A stretch of 64,000 nt of DNA, from the NCBI RefSeq assembly GCF_014252955.1, contig NZ_JACMIA010000001.1:4464001-4528000 (forward strand), in the 5' to 3' direction. A program made the translations under genes and the position numbers. Within the stretch, counting starts at the first letter, position 1. Every line of letters starts with the position of its first letter. Shown here in pieces: positions 16,517 to 24,430 of the stretch. The notes beneath the pieces are model-generated. The model made no database searches and had not been told where the DNA came from. It saw only the letters and a program-made list of their open reading frames with translations. The DNA comes from Stappia sp. 28M-7. GTDB lineage: Bacteria; Pseudomonadota; Alphaproteobacteria; Rhizobiales; Stappiaceae.

Positions 16517-16552
16517 CTGGAAGGCAAGCCGCCTACGGACAGGAACGACGCG

Positions 16553-17233
16553 ATGCGCATCAACGACGATCTCGACCGACCGGTAACGGTCCATTCGGCT
16601 GAGCTCGACTGGATCGCCAGTCCCGCCGCCGGCGTCGAGCGCAAGATGCTCTACCGGGTGGGCGGGGAAATCGCCCGCGCCACCTCCCTCGTGCGCTACG
16701 CGCCCGGCAGCGCCTTTCCCGCGCACACCCATGACGGCGGCGAAGAGATTCTCGTGCTGGAGGGAACCTTCCAGGACGAGCACGGCGACTATCCGGCCGG
16801 CACCTACTTCCGCAATCCCCCGGGCACCGCGCACAGCCCCGCCTCGGCCGAAGGCTGCGTCATCTTCGTTCGGCTCTGGCAGTTTCGCGGGTCCGACACC
16901 GCCCAGATCGTCCACCGCCCCGGCGAGGGCGATCCCGCCCCGCTGCGCAAAGGGGCCGCCGCCGCCCGCCTGCTGTTTGCCGATGCGGCCGAGCGGGTTG
17001 CGATCGAGGGCTGGCTGGGCGACACGGCCGTTGCGGTCGAAAACCCGCAAGGCCTTGAGATTCTCGTCATTTCCGGAAACCTTCAGGCCGATGGCGAGCC
17101 GCTTTTCGCCGGCAGCTGGTGCCGTCTGCCGGCCGGTATCGACTTCGCGGCGACGACCGGCCCGGATGGCGCATGCCTGTGGCTGAAGCACGCCCCGCTG
17201 CAGCACCCGGACGTGCTGGCGATGCCCGGCTGA
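16553..17233 (+). CDS. Double-cupin protein, ChrR-like
   Basis: This 226-residue protein has two cupin repeats. The first (about 30-115) has the complete metal site HTHDGGEEILVLEGTF and FRNPPGTAHS. The second (about 130-220) is degenerate, lacking the histidine cluster (ISGNLQADGEPLFAGSWCRL). It resembles the cupin part of ChrR-type anti-sigma factors and the free-standing ChrR cupin proteins (cupin_7). Since no zinc anti-sigma domain or sigma factor gene is nearby, a stand-alone enzymatic or sensor role is more likely. It lies 36 bp after the MFS gene on the same strand and may be cotranscribed with it. Confidence 0.85.
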   Translation: MRINDDLDRPVTVHSAELDWIASPAAGVERKMLYRVGGEIARATSLVRYAPGSAFPAHTHDGGEEILVLEGTFQDEHGDYPAGTYFRNPPGTAHSPASAEGCVIFVRLWQFRGSDTAQIVHRPGEGDPAPLRKGAAAARLLFADAAERVAIEGWLGDTAVAVENPQGLEILVISGNLQADGEPLFAGSWCRLPAGIDFAATTGPDGACLWLKHAPLQHPDVLAMPG

Positions 17234-17398
17234 GCGGCGATGTGCTCGCCCGCACGACCGATCACCGGATTGTGATCCTGCACACCTCGCGCACCACGCG
17301 CCATGTGCCCATACCCTTGCTCCCGCACGCGAACCGCACGGAAAATTAAGCCCCTCGGGCTAGATTCTCGCGGTTGACCCGAGAAGGAGCTCCCGGCG

Positions 17399-18814
17399 TT
17401 GCGCCTGTCACCTGTGACATGGGCCGAAAGGATCCTGCCCGCCGCCCTTTTCGCGCGCGTGCAGCCTGTGCTTGCCCGCTGCGAGCGTATCCTCAACGGC
17501 GAACCGGACACTTCGCGCGCCCAGCGCATGGCGCTGTCGGTGTTCGCGATCCGCGTGCTCGGCGCCGTGCTCGCCTATGTCATGCAGGTCATCCTCGCCC
17601 GGCTGATGGGCGGCCACGAATACGGAATCTACGTCGTTGTCTGGACGCTGGTCGTGGTTCTGGGCATCTTCGCACCGCTCGGCTTCTCGTCCTCGGTGCT
17701 GCGGCTCATACCCGAATACCGGGCGCAGGGACACCACGGCCGCCTCCGCGCGCTGCTTGTCGGCAGCCGGCTGGCCGGCGGCCTTGCCGCCACCGGGATC
17801 GCCCTTGCGGGCATCCTGGCCGTGTGGCTCGCCGGCGACCTGATCGCCTCCCACTACGTGCTGCCGCTGGCGCTCGGCGCCGTCTGCCTGCCGCTCTTCA
17901 CCATCGGCAGCATCCAGGACGGCATCGCCCGCGCCCACGACTGGCCGCTTCTGGCCATGCTTCCGACCTTCATCTGGCGCCCGCTGGCGATCCTCGCCGG
18001 CATGGCCATCGCCATCTGGGCCGGCGTTCCCGCCACTGCGACCAATGCCTGCATCGTCACGATCCTCGCCACCTGGGGCGTGGCGCTGGTGCAGATGCTG
18101 GTTCTCTCCCGCTCCCTGCCGCCCGCCCCGGCAGGCCGCCCGCTGCGCGGCGACTGGACTTTTCGCGACTGGCTGCGGATCTCGCTGCCGATCCTGCTGG
18201 TGGAGGGATTCTTCCAGCTGATTACCAGCGCCGACGTGGTGATGGTCAGCCTGTGGGAGGACCCGCATCAGGTGGCGATCTACTTCGCCGCGTCCAAGAC
18301 GCCGGCGCTTGCTCATTTCGTCTATTTCGCGGTGCGCTCGGCCACCGCCCATCGCTACTCGCACCTGTATCACGGCGGCGCGCGCGCGGAGCTCGGCGCC
18401 TTCGTCGCCGACACCGCCCGCTGGACCTTCTGGCCGACGCTGGCCATGTGCGTGCTGCTGGTGCCCGTCGGCCCGCTGCTGCTGTCGCTGTTCGGTCCGG
18501 ACTTCATCAGCGGCTATCCCGCCATGCTGATCCTGCTGGCCGGCGTGCTCGCCCGTGCCTGCGTCGGTCCGGCCGACGCGCTTTTGACCATGGCGGACCA
18601 GCAGGGACGCTGCGCCCGGATCTATGCCCTCGCCTTCGTCCTGAACCTTGCGCTCAACATGACCCTGATCCCGCTGCTCGGCATCAACGGCGCGGCCATC
18701 GCCACCGCCGGCGCGATGATCTTCGAGGCCTGCGCCCTGCGCCACCAGGCGCGCCGCCATCTCGGCGTCGACCCGTTTATCCTCGCCCCCCGCGCCCCGC
18801 AGGCTGCACCGTGA
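17399..18814 (+). CDS. Polysaccharide flippase (MATE/Wzx-like, MOP superfamily)
   Basis: This 471-residue multi-pass membrane protein has about twelve to fourteen segments. It belongs to the oligosaccharide-flippase/MATE superfamily that moves lipid-linked sugars across the inner membrane (VLARLMGGHEYGIYVVVWTL-like start, then LLGINGAAIATAGAMIFEA near the C-terminus). The TTG start at 17399 is preceded by AAGGAG at 17384-17389; the next in-frame ATG (MALSVF) is 43 codons later, at 17528. A GNAT-fold protein follows about 150 bp downstream on the same strand, a pairing seen at exopolysaccharide loci. No glycosyltransferases are present here, so the pair may serve a system encoded elsewhere. 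Confidence 0.85.
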   Translation: MRLSPVTWAERILPAALFARVQPVLARCERILNGEPDTSRAQRMALSVFAIRVLGAVLAYVMQVILARLMGGHEYGIYVVVWTLVVVLGIFAPLGFSSSVLRLIPEYRAQGHHGRLRALLVGSRLAGGLAATGIALAGILAVWLAGDLIASHYVLPLALGAVCLPLFTIGSIQDGIARAHDWPLLAMLPTFIWRPLAILAGMAIAIWAGVPATATNACIVTILATWGVALVQMLVLSRSLPPAPAGRPLRGDWTFRDWLRISLPILLVEGFFQLITSADVVMVSLWEDPHQVAIYFAASKTPALAHFVYFAVRSATAHRYSHLYHGGARAELGAFVADTARWTFWPTLAMCVLLVPVGPLLLSLFGPDFISGYPAMLILLAGVLARACVGPADALLTMADQQGRCARIYALAFVLNLALNMTLIPLLGINGAAIATAGAMIFEACALRHQARRHLGVDPFILAPRAPQAAP

Positions 18815-18971
18815 CACGGGGTGCCCGGCCCGCCCACGTCCCGGCAGGGTTAACCAAGGCTGAACGAAGCAGCTTCAATTGTCCCCGCTCTGTGGCATCT
18901 TCTGCCTCTGAAACCGACGGTTGCCCCCGACAGGGATCGGGACCGGCAGGCCGGCGGGCAAAGGAGCCGCA

Positions 18972-20255
18972 ATGGCAATCGCCGAAGACGACAGGGCCGA
19001 CGGCACACGCACGACGGGATCCGGCACCGAGCAGGCAGCACGCCCATCCGCTGCACGCGCCCGCCGTCGCAAGGCCCCCCGCCAGCCGGTCTCGGCGGCA
19101 TCCAGAGGCCAGCACCGGGAGCGGACGATGAACGCCCTCGTCTTTCGCGCCAGCGAAGCCGAAGCCCATCTGCCGCAGTGGCGCGCGCTCGCCGAGACCG
19201 CGCTGGAGCCGAATCCCTTCTTCGGGCCCGATTTCCTGCTGCCCTATCTGGCGCATATGGAAACCGGCAACGTGCGCATCCTCGCCGTGCGCGATGCCGG
19301 CGACGGCAGCTTTCTTGCCCTTGCGCCCTTTCTGCGCCGCCGCGCCGGTCTTTTCGTTCCGGTGGCCAGCGCCTGCGCCAGCGACTACGGCCCGCTCGGC
19401 ACTCCCCTGCTTGCCCCCTCCGCCGACAGCGCCACCTTGTCGCTGCTGCTGGACAAGGCGGCACTGGAGTTCGGCACCCAGACCTTCCTTGTCCCCTATC
19501 TGCGCACCGACGGGCCGGTCACCGAGCTGTTCGACGACCTCGCCCGGCAAGCGGGCTGGCGCGTGGCCTGCACTGCCAGAGCCGTGCGCGCCGGTCACTC
19601 CGCGGGACCGGCCGGCGAAGAGCAGTTCCGCCAGATCGGAACCCGCCGCCGCAGGGAGCTGAATCGCCAGTTGCGCCGGCTGGAGGAGGCGAATGCCACG
19701 GCCCGCTTCGACAGCCTGACGGATCCCGCCAGCGTCGGGGAAGCCTTCGAGAGATTTCTGGCTCTGGAAGCCTCGGGATGGAAGGGACGGCGCGGAACCG
19801 CGCTCGCGAGCACCCCGGAGCGCGCGGCCTTTGCCCGCGCCTTCATTTCCTCGCTGGCCGCAAGGGGACAGGTGCGCATCGACACGCTGGACGCCGGCAA
19901 CACGCCGGCCGCCATGCTGGTGACGGTGCGCGACCGTGACCGGACGTTTTCCTGGAAGATCGCCTATGACGAGCAGCTTGCGCGTTTCTCGCCGGGTGCG
20001 CAGCTGACCCGCCGGGCGATGCGTCGCAATCTCGACGAAGCCGGCTTTTCCGACGCGGATTCGCTTGCCATTCCGGACCATCCGATGATCGCGCCGCTGT
20101 GGCGCGGCTCGGTGCCCTTCGCCACGCTGGTGGTCTCGAAGGGAACGGGAGGCGCCCTGCGCGGCGCGCTTGCCCGGCTCGACATCGCCGCCAATCGCCG
20201 GCTTCGCAAACTGGCGCGCGCGCTGCTGGCCAGGGTGCGCAAGGGCCGCGGCTGA
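18972..20255 (+). CDS. GNAT-fold acetyltransferase (CelD/BioF2-like)
   Basis: This 427-residue protein is of the GNAT_6 (CelD/BioF2-like) type. The core fold covers about residues 60-400, with a central segment EEQFRQIGTRRRRELNRQLR, a basic substrate-facing helix typical of this family, and YDEQLARFSPGAQLTRRAMR close to the acetyl-CoA site. The first 50 residues are low-complexity and polar. AAGGAG lies 6 bases before the ATG at 18972; an alternative start is the ATG at 19129 (MNALVFRAS). Family members acetylate polysaccharides or sugars in exopolysaccharide and cellulose loci, which fits the flippase next door. Confidence 0.82.
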   Translation: MAIAEDDRADGTRTTGSGTEQAARPSAARARRRKAPRQPVSAASRGQHRERTMNALVFRASEAEAHLPQWRALAETALEPNPFFGPDFLLPYLAHMETGNVRILAVRDAGDGSFLALAPFLRRRAGLFVPVASACASDYGPLGTPLLAPSADSATLSLLLDKAALEFGTQTFLVPYLRTDGPVTELFDDLARQAGWRVACTARAVRAGHSAGPAGEEQFRQIGTRRRRELNRQLRRLEEANATARFDSLTDPASVGEAFERFLALEASGWKGRRGTALASTPERAAFARAFISSLAARGQVRIDTLDAGNTPAAMLVTVRDRDRTFSWKIAYDEQLARFSPGAQLTRRAMRRNLDEAGFSDADSLAIPDHPMIAPLWRGSVPFATLVVSKGTGGALRGALARLDIAANRRLRKLARALLARVRKGRG

Positions 20256-20277
20256 ACCGCGCGATCGGGAGGGAGGA

Positions 20278-21921
20278 TTACTCCTCGGTCTCCAGGCCGC
20301 CGCGCACCGTTTCCTCGCGCAGCAGGCGGCGGATGACCTTGCCCGTCGTGGTCATCGGCAGTTCATCCACGAAGGCGATTTCCCGAGGATATTCATGCGC
20401 CGATAGCCGCGTGCGGACATGGTCGCGGATCTCCTCCTCGAGCGCGGTGTCGGGCGCAATGCCGGAGGTCGGCACGATGAAGGCCTTGACGATCTCCGTG
20501 CGCAGCGGGTCCGGCTTGCCGACGACGGCAGCCAGCGCCACCGCCGGATGCGACAGCAGACAATCCTCGATCTCGCCCGGGCCGATGCGATAGCCGGCCG
20601 AGGTGATGATGTCGTCGTCGCGCCCGACGAAGTGGACATATCCGTCCTCGTCGACCACGCCCTGGTCGCCGGTGGTCATCCAGTCGCCGATGAACTTGCC
20701 GAGCGTTGCCTCGTCCTGCCCCCAGTAGCGCAGGAACATCACCGGATCGGGCCGGCGCACGGCGATCTGCCCCTGCACGCCCGGCGCCAGGACGCTGCCG
20801 TCCTCGCCGATCACCGCCACCTCGTGACCGGGCACCGGCTTGCCGATGGCGCCCGACCGGCTGACGCCGAGGGCCGCACACGAGGCCAGGATCGCATTGC
20901 ATTCGGTCTGGCCGTAGAACTCGTTGACGGTGAGACCGAGATCCTCGCGCGCCCAGTCGTAGGTCTCCCGGCCCAGCGCCTCGCCGGCGGAGCCGACGGT
21001 GCGCAGCGCCAGATCGAAGCGCGCGCGCGGATTGGCCACCGCACGCATCATCTTCAGCGCGGTCGGCGGGATGAAGGCATTGCGCACGGCAAACCGCTCG
21101 AGCAGCGCGAAGGCCCGCTCGGGATCGAATTTTTCGAAGCGGTAGGAGACGACCGGCACGCCGAGCGTCAAGGCCGGCAACAGCGCGTTGAGCAACCCGC
21201 CCGCCCAGGCCCAGTCGGCCGGGGTCCAGAACAGGTCACCCGGCTGCGGCAGGAACTCATGCGCCATCTGGATACCGGGCAGATGGCCGGCGAGCACCCG
21301 GTGGCCGTGCAGCGCGCCCTTGGGCTGGCCCGTCGTGCCGGAGGTGTAGATCATCATCGCCGGATCGTCCGGGCTGGTCTCCGCGCAATCGAAGGAAGCC
21401 GCCCCTTGCGCCACCAGCGTGTCGAAACACAGGGCGCCGGGCGCCACGCCGTCCGTGGACACGATCACGCGCAGCATGCCGAGCTCGTCGCGGATCTCCG
21501 ACAGCTTGGCAAGCCCGGCCGCATCCGTGATCACCGCCGCCGCGCCGCTGTCGGCGAGCCGGTAACGCAGCGCGTCGACGCCGAACAGATTGGCGAGCGG
21601 CACCGCGACGGCGCCGAGCTTGTAGACCGCAAGATGGCCGAGAAGCGTCTGCGGCGACTGCGGCAGCAGCAATGCCACCCGCTCGCCGCGGGTGATCCCT
21701 TGTGCCTTCAGGGCATTGGCAAGCCGCGAGGAGGCCTCTTCGAGCCGGCCATAGGTCCAGCGCTCGATGCTGCCGTCCTCGCGAAGATGCAGCAGCGCCT
21801 CGCGCTCGGGCGCGCGGGCGGCAAAAGCGCTGCAGGCGACATCGGCGATGTTGTAGCGCGCCGGGATCCGCCAGCGGAATCCGGAAACGAGTGCCTCGTA
21901 GCTTTCGGCGCGCTCCAGCAT
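20278..21921 (-). CDS. Acyl-CoA synthetase (medium-chain/acetyl-CoA synthetase-like)
   Basis: This 547-residue ANL ligase has YTSGTTGQPKGALHGH as its P-loop (about 190-205), the TPADWAWAGGL segment typical of medium-chain acyl-CoA synthetases, NEFYGQTECN (about 330), TTGDQGVVDEDGYVHFVGRDDD and the C-terminal TTTGKVIRR with the catalytic Lys. It should convert a short- or medium-chain fatty acid, or a related acid, to its CoA ester using ATP. It is the second gene after a CAP-domain lipoprotein gene in chromosomal position, 13 bp apart; in transcription order the synthetase comes first. The nearby ccr and ecm genes suggest that it may feed acyl-CoA into that metabolism. Confidence 0.9.
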   Translation of the reverse strand: MLERAESYEALVSGFRWRIPARYNIADVACSAFAARAPEREALLHLREDGSIERWTYGRLEEASSRLANALKAQGITRGERVALLLPQSPQTLLGHLAVYKLGAVAVPLANLFGVDALRYRLADSGAAAVITDAAGLAKLSEIRDELGMLRVIVSTDGVAPGALCFDTLVAQGAASFDCAETSPDDPAMMIYTSGTTGQPKGALHGHRVLAGHLPGIQMAHEFLPQPGDLFWTPADWAWAGGLLNALLPALTLGVPVVSYRFEKFDPERAFALLERFAVRNAFIPPTALKMMRAVANPRARFDLALRTVGSAGEALGRETYDWAREDLGLTVNEFYGQTECNAILASCAALGVSRSGAIGKPVPGHEVAVIGEDGSVLAPGVQGQIAVRRPDPVMFLRYWGQDEATLGKFIGDWMTTGDQGVVDEDGYVHFVGRDDDIITSAGYRIGPGEIEDCLLSHPAVALAAVVGKPDPLRTEIVKAFIVPTSGIAPDTALEEEIRDHVRTRLSAHEYPREIAFVDELPMTTTGKVIRRLLREETVRGGLETEE

Positions 21922-21934
21922 CGTTCAAGCCGCC

Positions 21935-22453
21935 TCAGGGCTGCCCGGCCGGCCCGGCAAGCACCAGCGACCAGTACACCTTGTGCCGGGACCCGGGCGC
22001 GTAGGCCGTGGCGATGCCCATGCGTGTCGCCTTGCCGTCGAGCATCACCGCATTGTGCTTGGGCGAATCGCGCCAGCCGGAAAAGGCCTCGGCGACGGTC
22101 CGGTAGCCGGCGCTGACATTCTCCACCGCATAGGTCTTTTCCTCGCCGGCGGCCGCAAGGCGCACCGCGAGGCTGTTACCGCGCTGAAGCGAGGCCTGGA
22201 TGTCCTGGGCGCGGGCCATGGCGAGGGCCTGCTTCTGCGCCACTTGCATCAAGGACGGATCGATGGTGAGCGAGCCTGCGCCGTTGGACTGGCGATAGCT
22301 GGTGATCATCTGCTGCGCCGCGGCCGCATCGACGGAGGCGTCGACCCGGGCGAGGTCCTTGTAATAGGGCGGAACGACGTTGCGCTCCGGCATGCAGGCG
22401 GCGGCAAGCAACCCGACAAGGGCGACACAGCCGATACGAAGCCGAAAGGTCAT
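21935..22453 (-). CDS. CAP/SCP-domain lipoprotein
   Basis: This 172-residue protein starts with a lipoprotein signal (IGCVALVGLLAAAC, lipid on Cys20), so it should be anchored in a membrane. The remainder is a bacterial CAP/SCP (YkwD-like) domain: ALAMARAQDI, the ENVSAGYRTVAEAFSGWRDS segment and HNAVML with the conserved histidine. CAP proteins act in the envelope or outside the cell; the biochemical role in bacteria is not settled. It stands upstream of no obvious partner: the acyl-CoA synthetase gene begins 13 bp to its left with respect to coordinates and is transcribed before it. Confidence 0.88.
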   Translation of the reverse strand: MTFRLRIGCVALVGLLAAACMPERNVVPPYYKDLARVDASVDAAAAQQMITSYRQSNGAGSLTIDPSLMQVAQKQALAMARAQDIQASLQRGNSLAVRLAAAGEEKTYAVENVSAGYRTVAEAFSGWRDSPKHNAVMLDGKATRMGIATAYAPGSRHKVYWSLVLAGPAGQP

Positions 22454-22617
22454 GGGAGTCTCATAGCGTCCCGCGCGGCGCGGGGCGAGGAAAAATGAAG
22501 GGCGGCGGCCGCGCGGCGCCCTTTGACCATGCTGCCCGCTCGTGCCGGCCATGGTCAGGGGCGCAAGGATAGGCCCCTCCCCTTGAGAAAGCGTTGATGG
22601 GCGAACCGCCCACGACC

Positions 22618-22643
22618 CCGCCGCGGAAAACCTCCCGCGGCGG
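22618..22643 (-). terminator. GC-rich hairpin downstream of ccr
   Basis: A perfect 9-bp stem CCGCCGCGG/CCGCGGCGG with an 8-base loop lies 27 bp beyond the ccr stop. There is no T tract, so it may slow transcription or protect the 3' end rather than terminate intrinsically. Confidence 0.45.
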
Positions 22644-22669
22644 AGCCTGGAAGAGCGGTTCTCGAGGGG

Positions 22670-23974
22670 TCAGCGTTCGCTTGCCGCCAAAACATCCTCG
22701 AACGTGCGCAGGCCCGTGGTCGGCGCGCAGACCAGCACCGCCATGTTGCCGGGCGCGTGCTGGTTCTTCCACATCTTGGTGTGGGCACGCGGGATGTCCT
22801 CCCACGGGAAAACCTCGCTCATGCACGGATCGATCCGCCGGTCGATGACCGCCTTGTTGGCCTCCGAGGCCTGCTTGAGATGGGCGAAATGCGAGCCCTG
22901 GATGCGCTTCTGCCGCATCCAGACATAGCGGGCGTCGAAGGTCAGGTTGAAGCCGGTCGTGCCGGCGCAGAACACGACCATGCCGCCGCGCTTGACCACC
23001 AGGCAGGAGACCGGGAAGGTCGCCTCGCCGGGATGCTCGAACACCATGTCGACATCGTTGCCCTTGCCGGTGACCTCCCAGATCGCCTTGCCGAAGCGCC
23101 GTGCCTCCTTCAGCCACTCGTTGTATTCGGGCGAGTTGACCTTGGGCATCTGGCCCCAGCAGTTGAAGTCCTTGCGGTTGATCACGCCCTTGGCGCCGAG
23201 CGAGAGCACGTAGTCGCGCTTGTCCTCGTCGGAGATGACGCCGATGGCATTGGCCCCGGCCGCGGCCGCCAGCTGGATGCCGAAGACGCCGAGGCCGCCC
23301 GAGGCGCCCCACACCAGAACGTTCTGGCCCGGGCGCAGCTGGTGCGGCGCGTGGCCGAACAGCATGCGGTAGGCGGTGGCCAGCGTCAGCGTGTAGCAGG
23401 CCGCCTCCTCCCAGGTCAGGTGCTTGGGACGCGGCATCAGCTGCTGCGACTGCACGCGGCAGAACTGCGAGAACGAGCCGTCCGGCGTCTCGTAGCCCCA
23501 GATCCGCTGGGTCGGCGAGAACATCGGGTCGCCGCCGTTGCACTCCTCGTCGTCGCCGTCGTCCTGATTGCAGTGAATGACGACCTCGTCGCCGACCTTC
23601 CAGCGCTTCACCTTGGAGCCGACCGCCCAGACGATACCCGAGGCATCGGATCCGGCGATGTGATAGGCCTCGTCATGCACCTTGAAGACCGAGATCGGCT
23701 CGCCGAGACCGGCCCAGATGCCGTTGTAGTTGACGCCCGCAGCCATCACGAGAACCAGCACCTCGTTGCTGTCGAGCTCCCAGGTGGGAACCACTTCCAG
23801 CTTCATCGCGTCTTCCGGCGGCCCGTGCCGGTCGGGCCGGATGGTCCAGGCATACATCGACTTCGGCACATGGCCGAGCGGCGGGATCTCGCCGATCTCG
23901 TAAAGGTCCTTCACCGGGCGATCCTCCGCCTCGCGATTGTCGTTTGCCTGCTGAGCATTGCCCATATCGCGCAT
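22670..23974 (-). CDS. ccr: Crotonyl-CoA carboxylase/reductase
   Basis: This 434-residue medium-chain dehydrogenase family enzyme catalyses the NADPH-dependent reductive carboxylation of crotonyl-CoA to ethylmalonyl-CoA, the key step of the ethylmalonyl-CoA pathway for growth on C2 units. It has the Ccr-specific insert HCNQDDGDDEECNGGDPMFS, the nucleotide loop GASGGLGVFGIQLA (about 232-245), and EHPGEATFP and FCAGTTGFNLTFDARY, which line the CO2 and CoA site. The length fits the family. Two starts are possible (ATG at 23974, or ATG at 23965 with better-spaced GGAGG). The ethylmalonyl-CoA mutase gene is divergent 456 bp away, supporting the assignment. Confidence 0.97.
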   Translation of the reverse strand: MRDMGNAQQANDNREAEDRPVKDLYEIGEIPPLGHVPKSMYAWTIRPDRHGPPEDAMKLEVVPTWELDSNEVLVLVMAAGVNYNGIWAGLGEPISVFKVHDEAYHIAGSDASGIVWAVGSKVKRWKVGDEVVIHCNQDDGDDEECNGGDPMFSPTQRIWGYETPDGSFSQFCRVQSQQLMPRPKHLTWEEAACYTLTLATAYRMLFGHAPHQLRPGQNVLVWGASGGLGVFGIQLAAAAGANAIGVISDEDKRDYVLSLGAKGVINRKDFNCWGQMPKVNSPEYNEWLKEARRFGKAIWEVTGKGNDVDMVFEHPGEATFPVSCLVVKRGGMVVFCAGTTGFNLTFDARYVWMRQKRIQGSHFAHLKQASEANKAVIDRRIDPCMSEVFPWEDIPRAHTKMWKNQHAPGNMAVLVCAPTTGLRTFEDVLAASER

Positions 23975-24430
23975 GTCCTCCCGTTATGTCGCCGGCAGGT
24001 GCAGCAAGGGCCGAGACCGCCGCCGCACCGCCTTTCAGGTTTTCGCCCCCCGCGTCCTCTCCGGCGTCCCGTCCGCCCGTCCGGCGGAGGCCCGGATCGT
24101 TGCCGGCGCGAGGTCGTCGGCCGCCCGTCCCTTGCGGTCGATTGCTGCGACGCATCATTCCGAAAGAGGAAGATACGCCCCGCTCGCGAAACTATCGTAC
24201 CAAAAATAGGCGTTCCGCTATTGGACTATTGCTTAATTGGCGCGTTTGCCCAAGAGTGTTTTTGCATCGCACCTAGAAATAGTGCGTTGCGGGCGCGGGA
24301 GGCGCGCTTGATTTCGGGAGGATGGCGCCCCGTCTCAGGACGAGGAGCTTGAGGAAAATCAGGAAGATGCCCGGTCATGCGGACCCCATTGGGCACCGCC
24401 GCGGGCACGAAGCTTGCGAGGAGTGTTTCC
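23975..24430. promoter_or_regulatory. Divergent control region of ccr and ecm
   Basis: This 456-bp interval without a credible gene separates two genes of one pathway. Its right half (about 24160-24300) is clearly richer in A+T than the flanks and should contain both promoters. It holds an imperfect inverted repeat, listed separately. I see no riboswitch-like B12 box, and no open frame with family similarity. Confidence 0.6.
24264..24290. promoter_or_regulatory. Inverted repeat, candidate operator for ccr/ecm
   Basis: GCATCGCAC (24264-24272), nine bases, then GTGCGTTGC (24282-24290). The arms match at eight of nine positions. Size and location suit a dimeric regulator of ethylmalonyl-CoA pathway genes; which regulator is not known. 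Confidence 0.5.

Noticed and set aside
22618-22643. Hairpin after ccr as an intrinsic terminator
   Set aside because: The stem is perfect but no T tract follows, so it is listed only as a hairpin with modest confidence.
23975-24430. B12 riboswitch upstream of ecm
   Set aside because: No B12-box-like sequence was seen in the leader, and its length and GC profile fit promoters better. Other cobalamin-related genes in the window lack one too.
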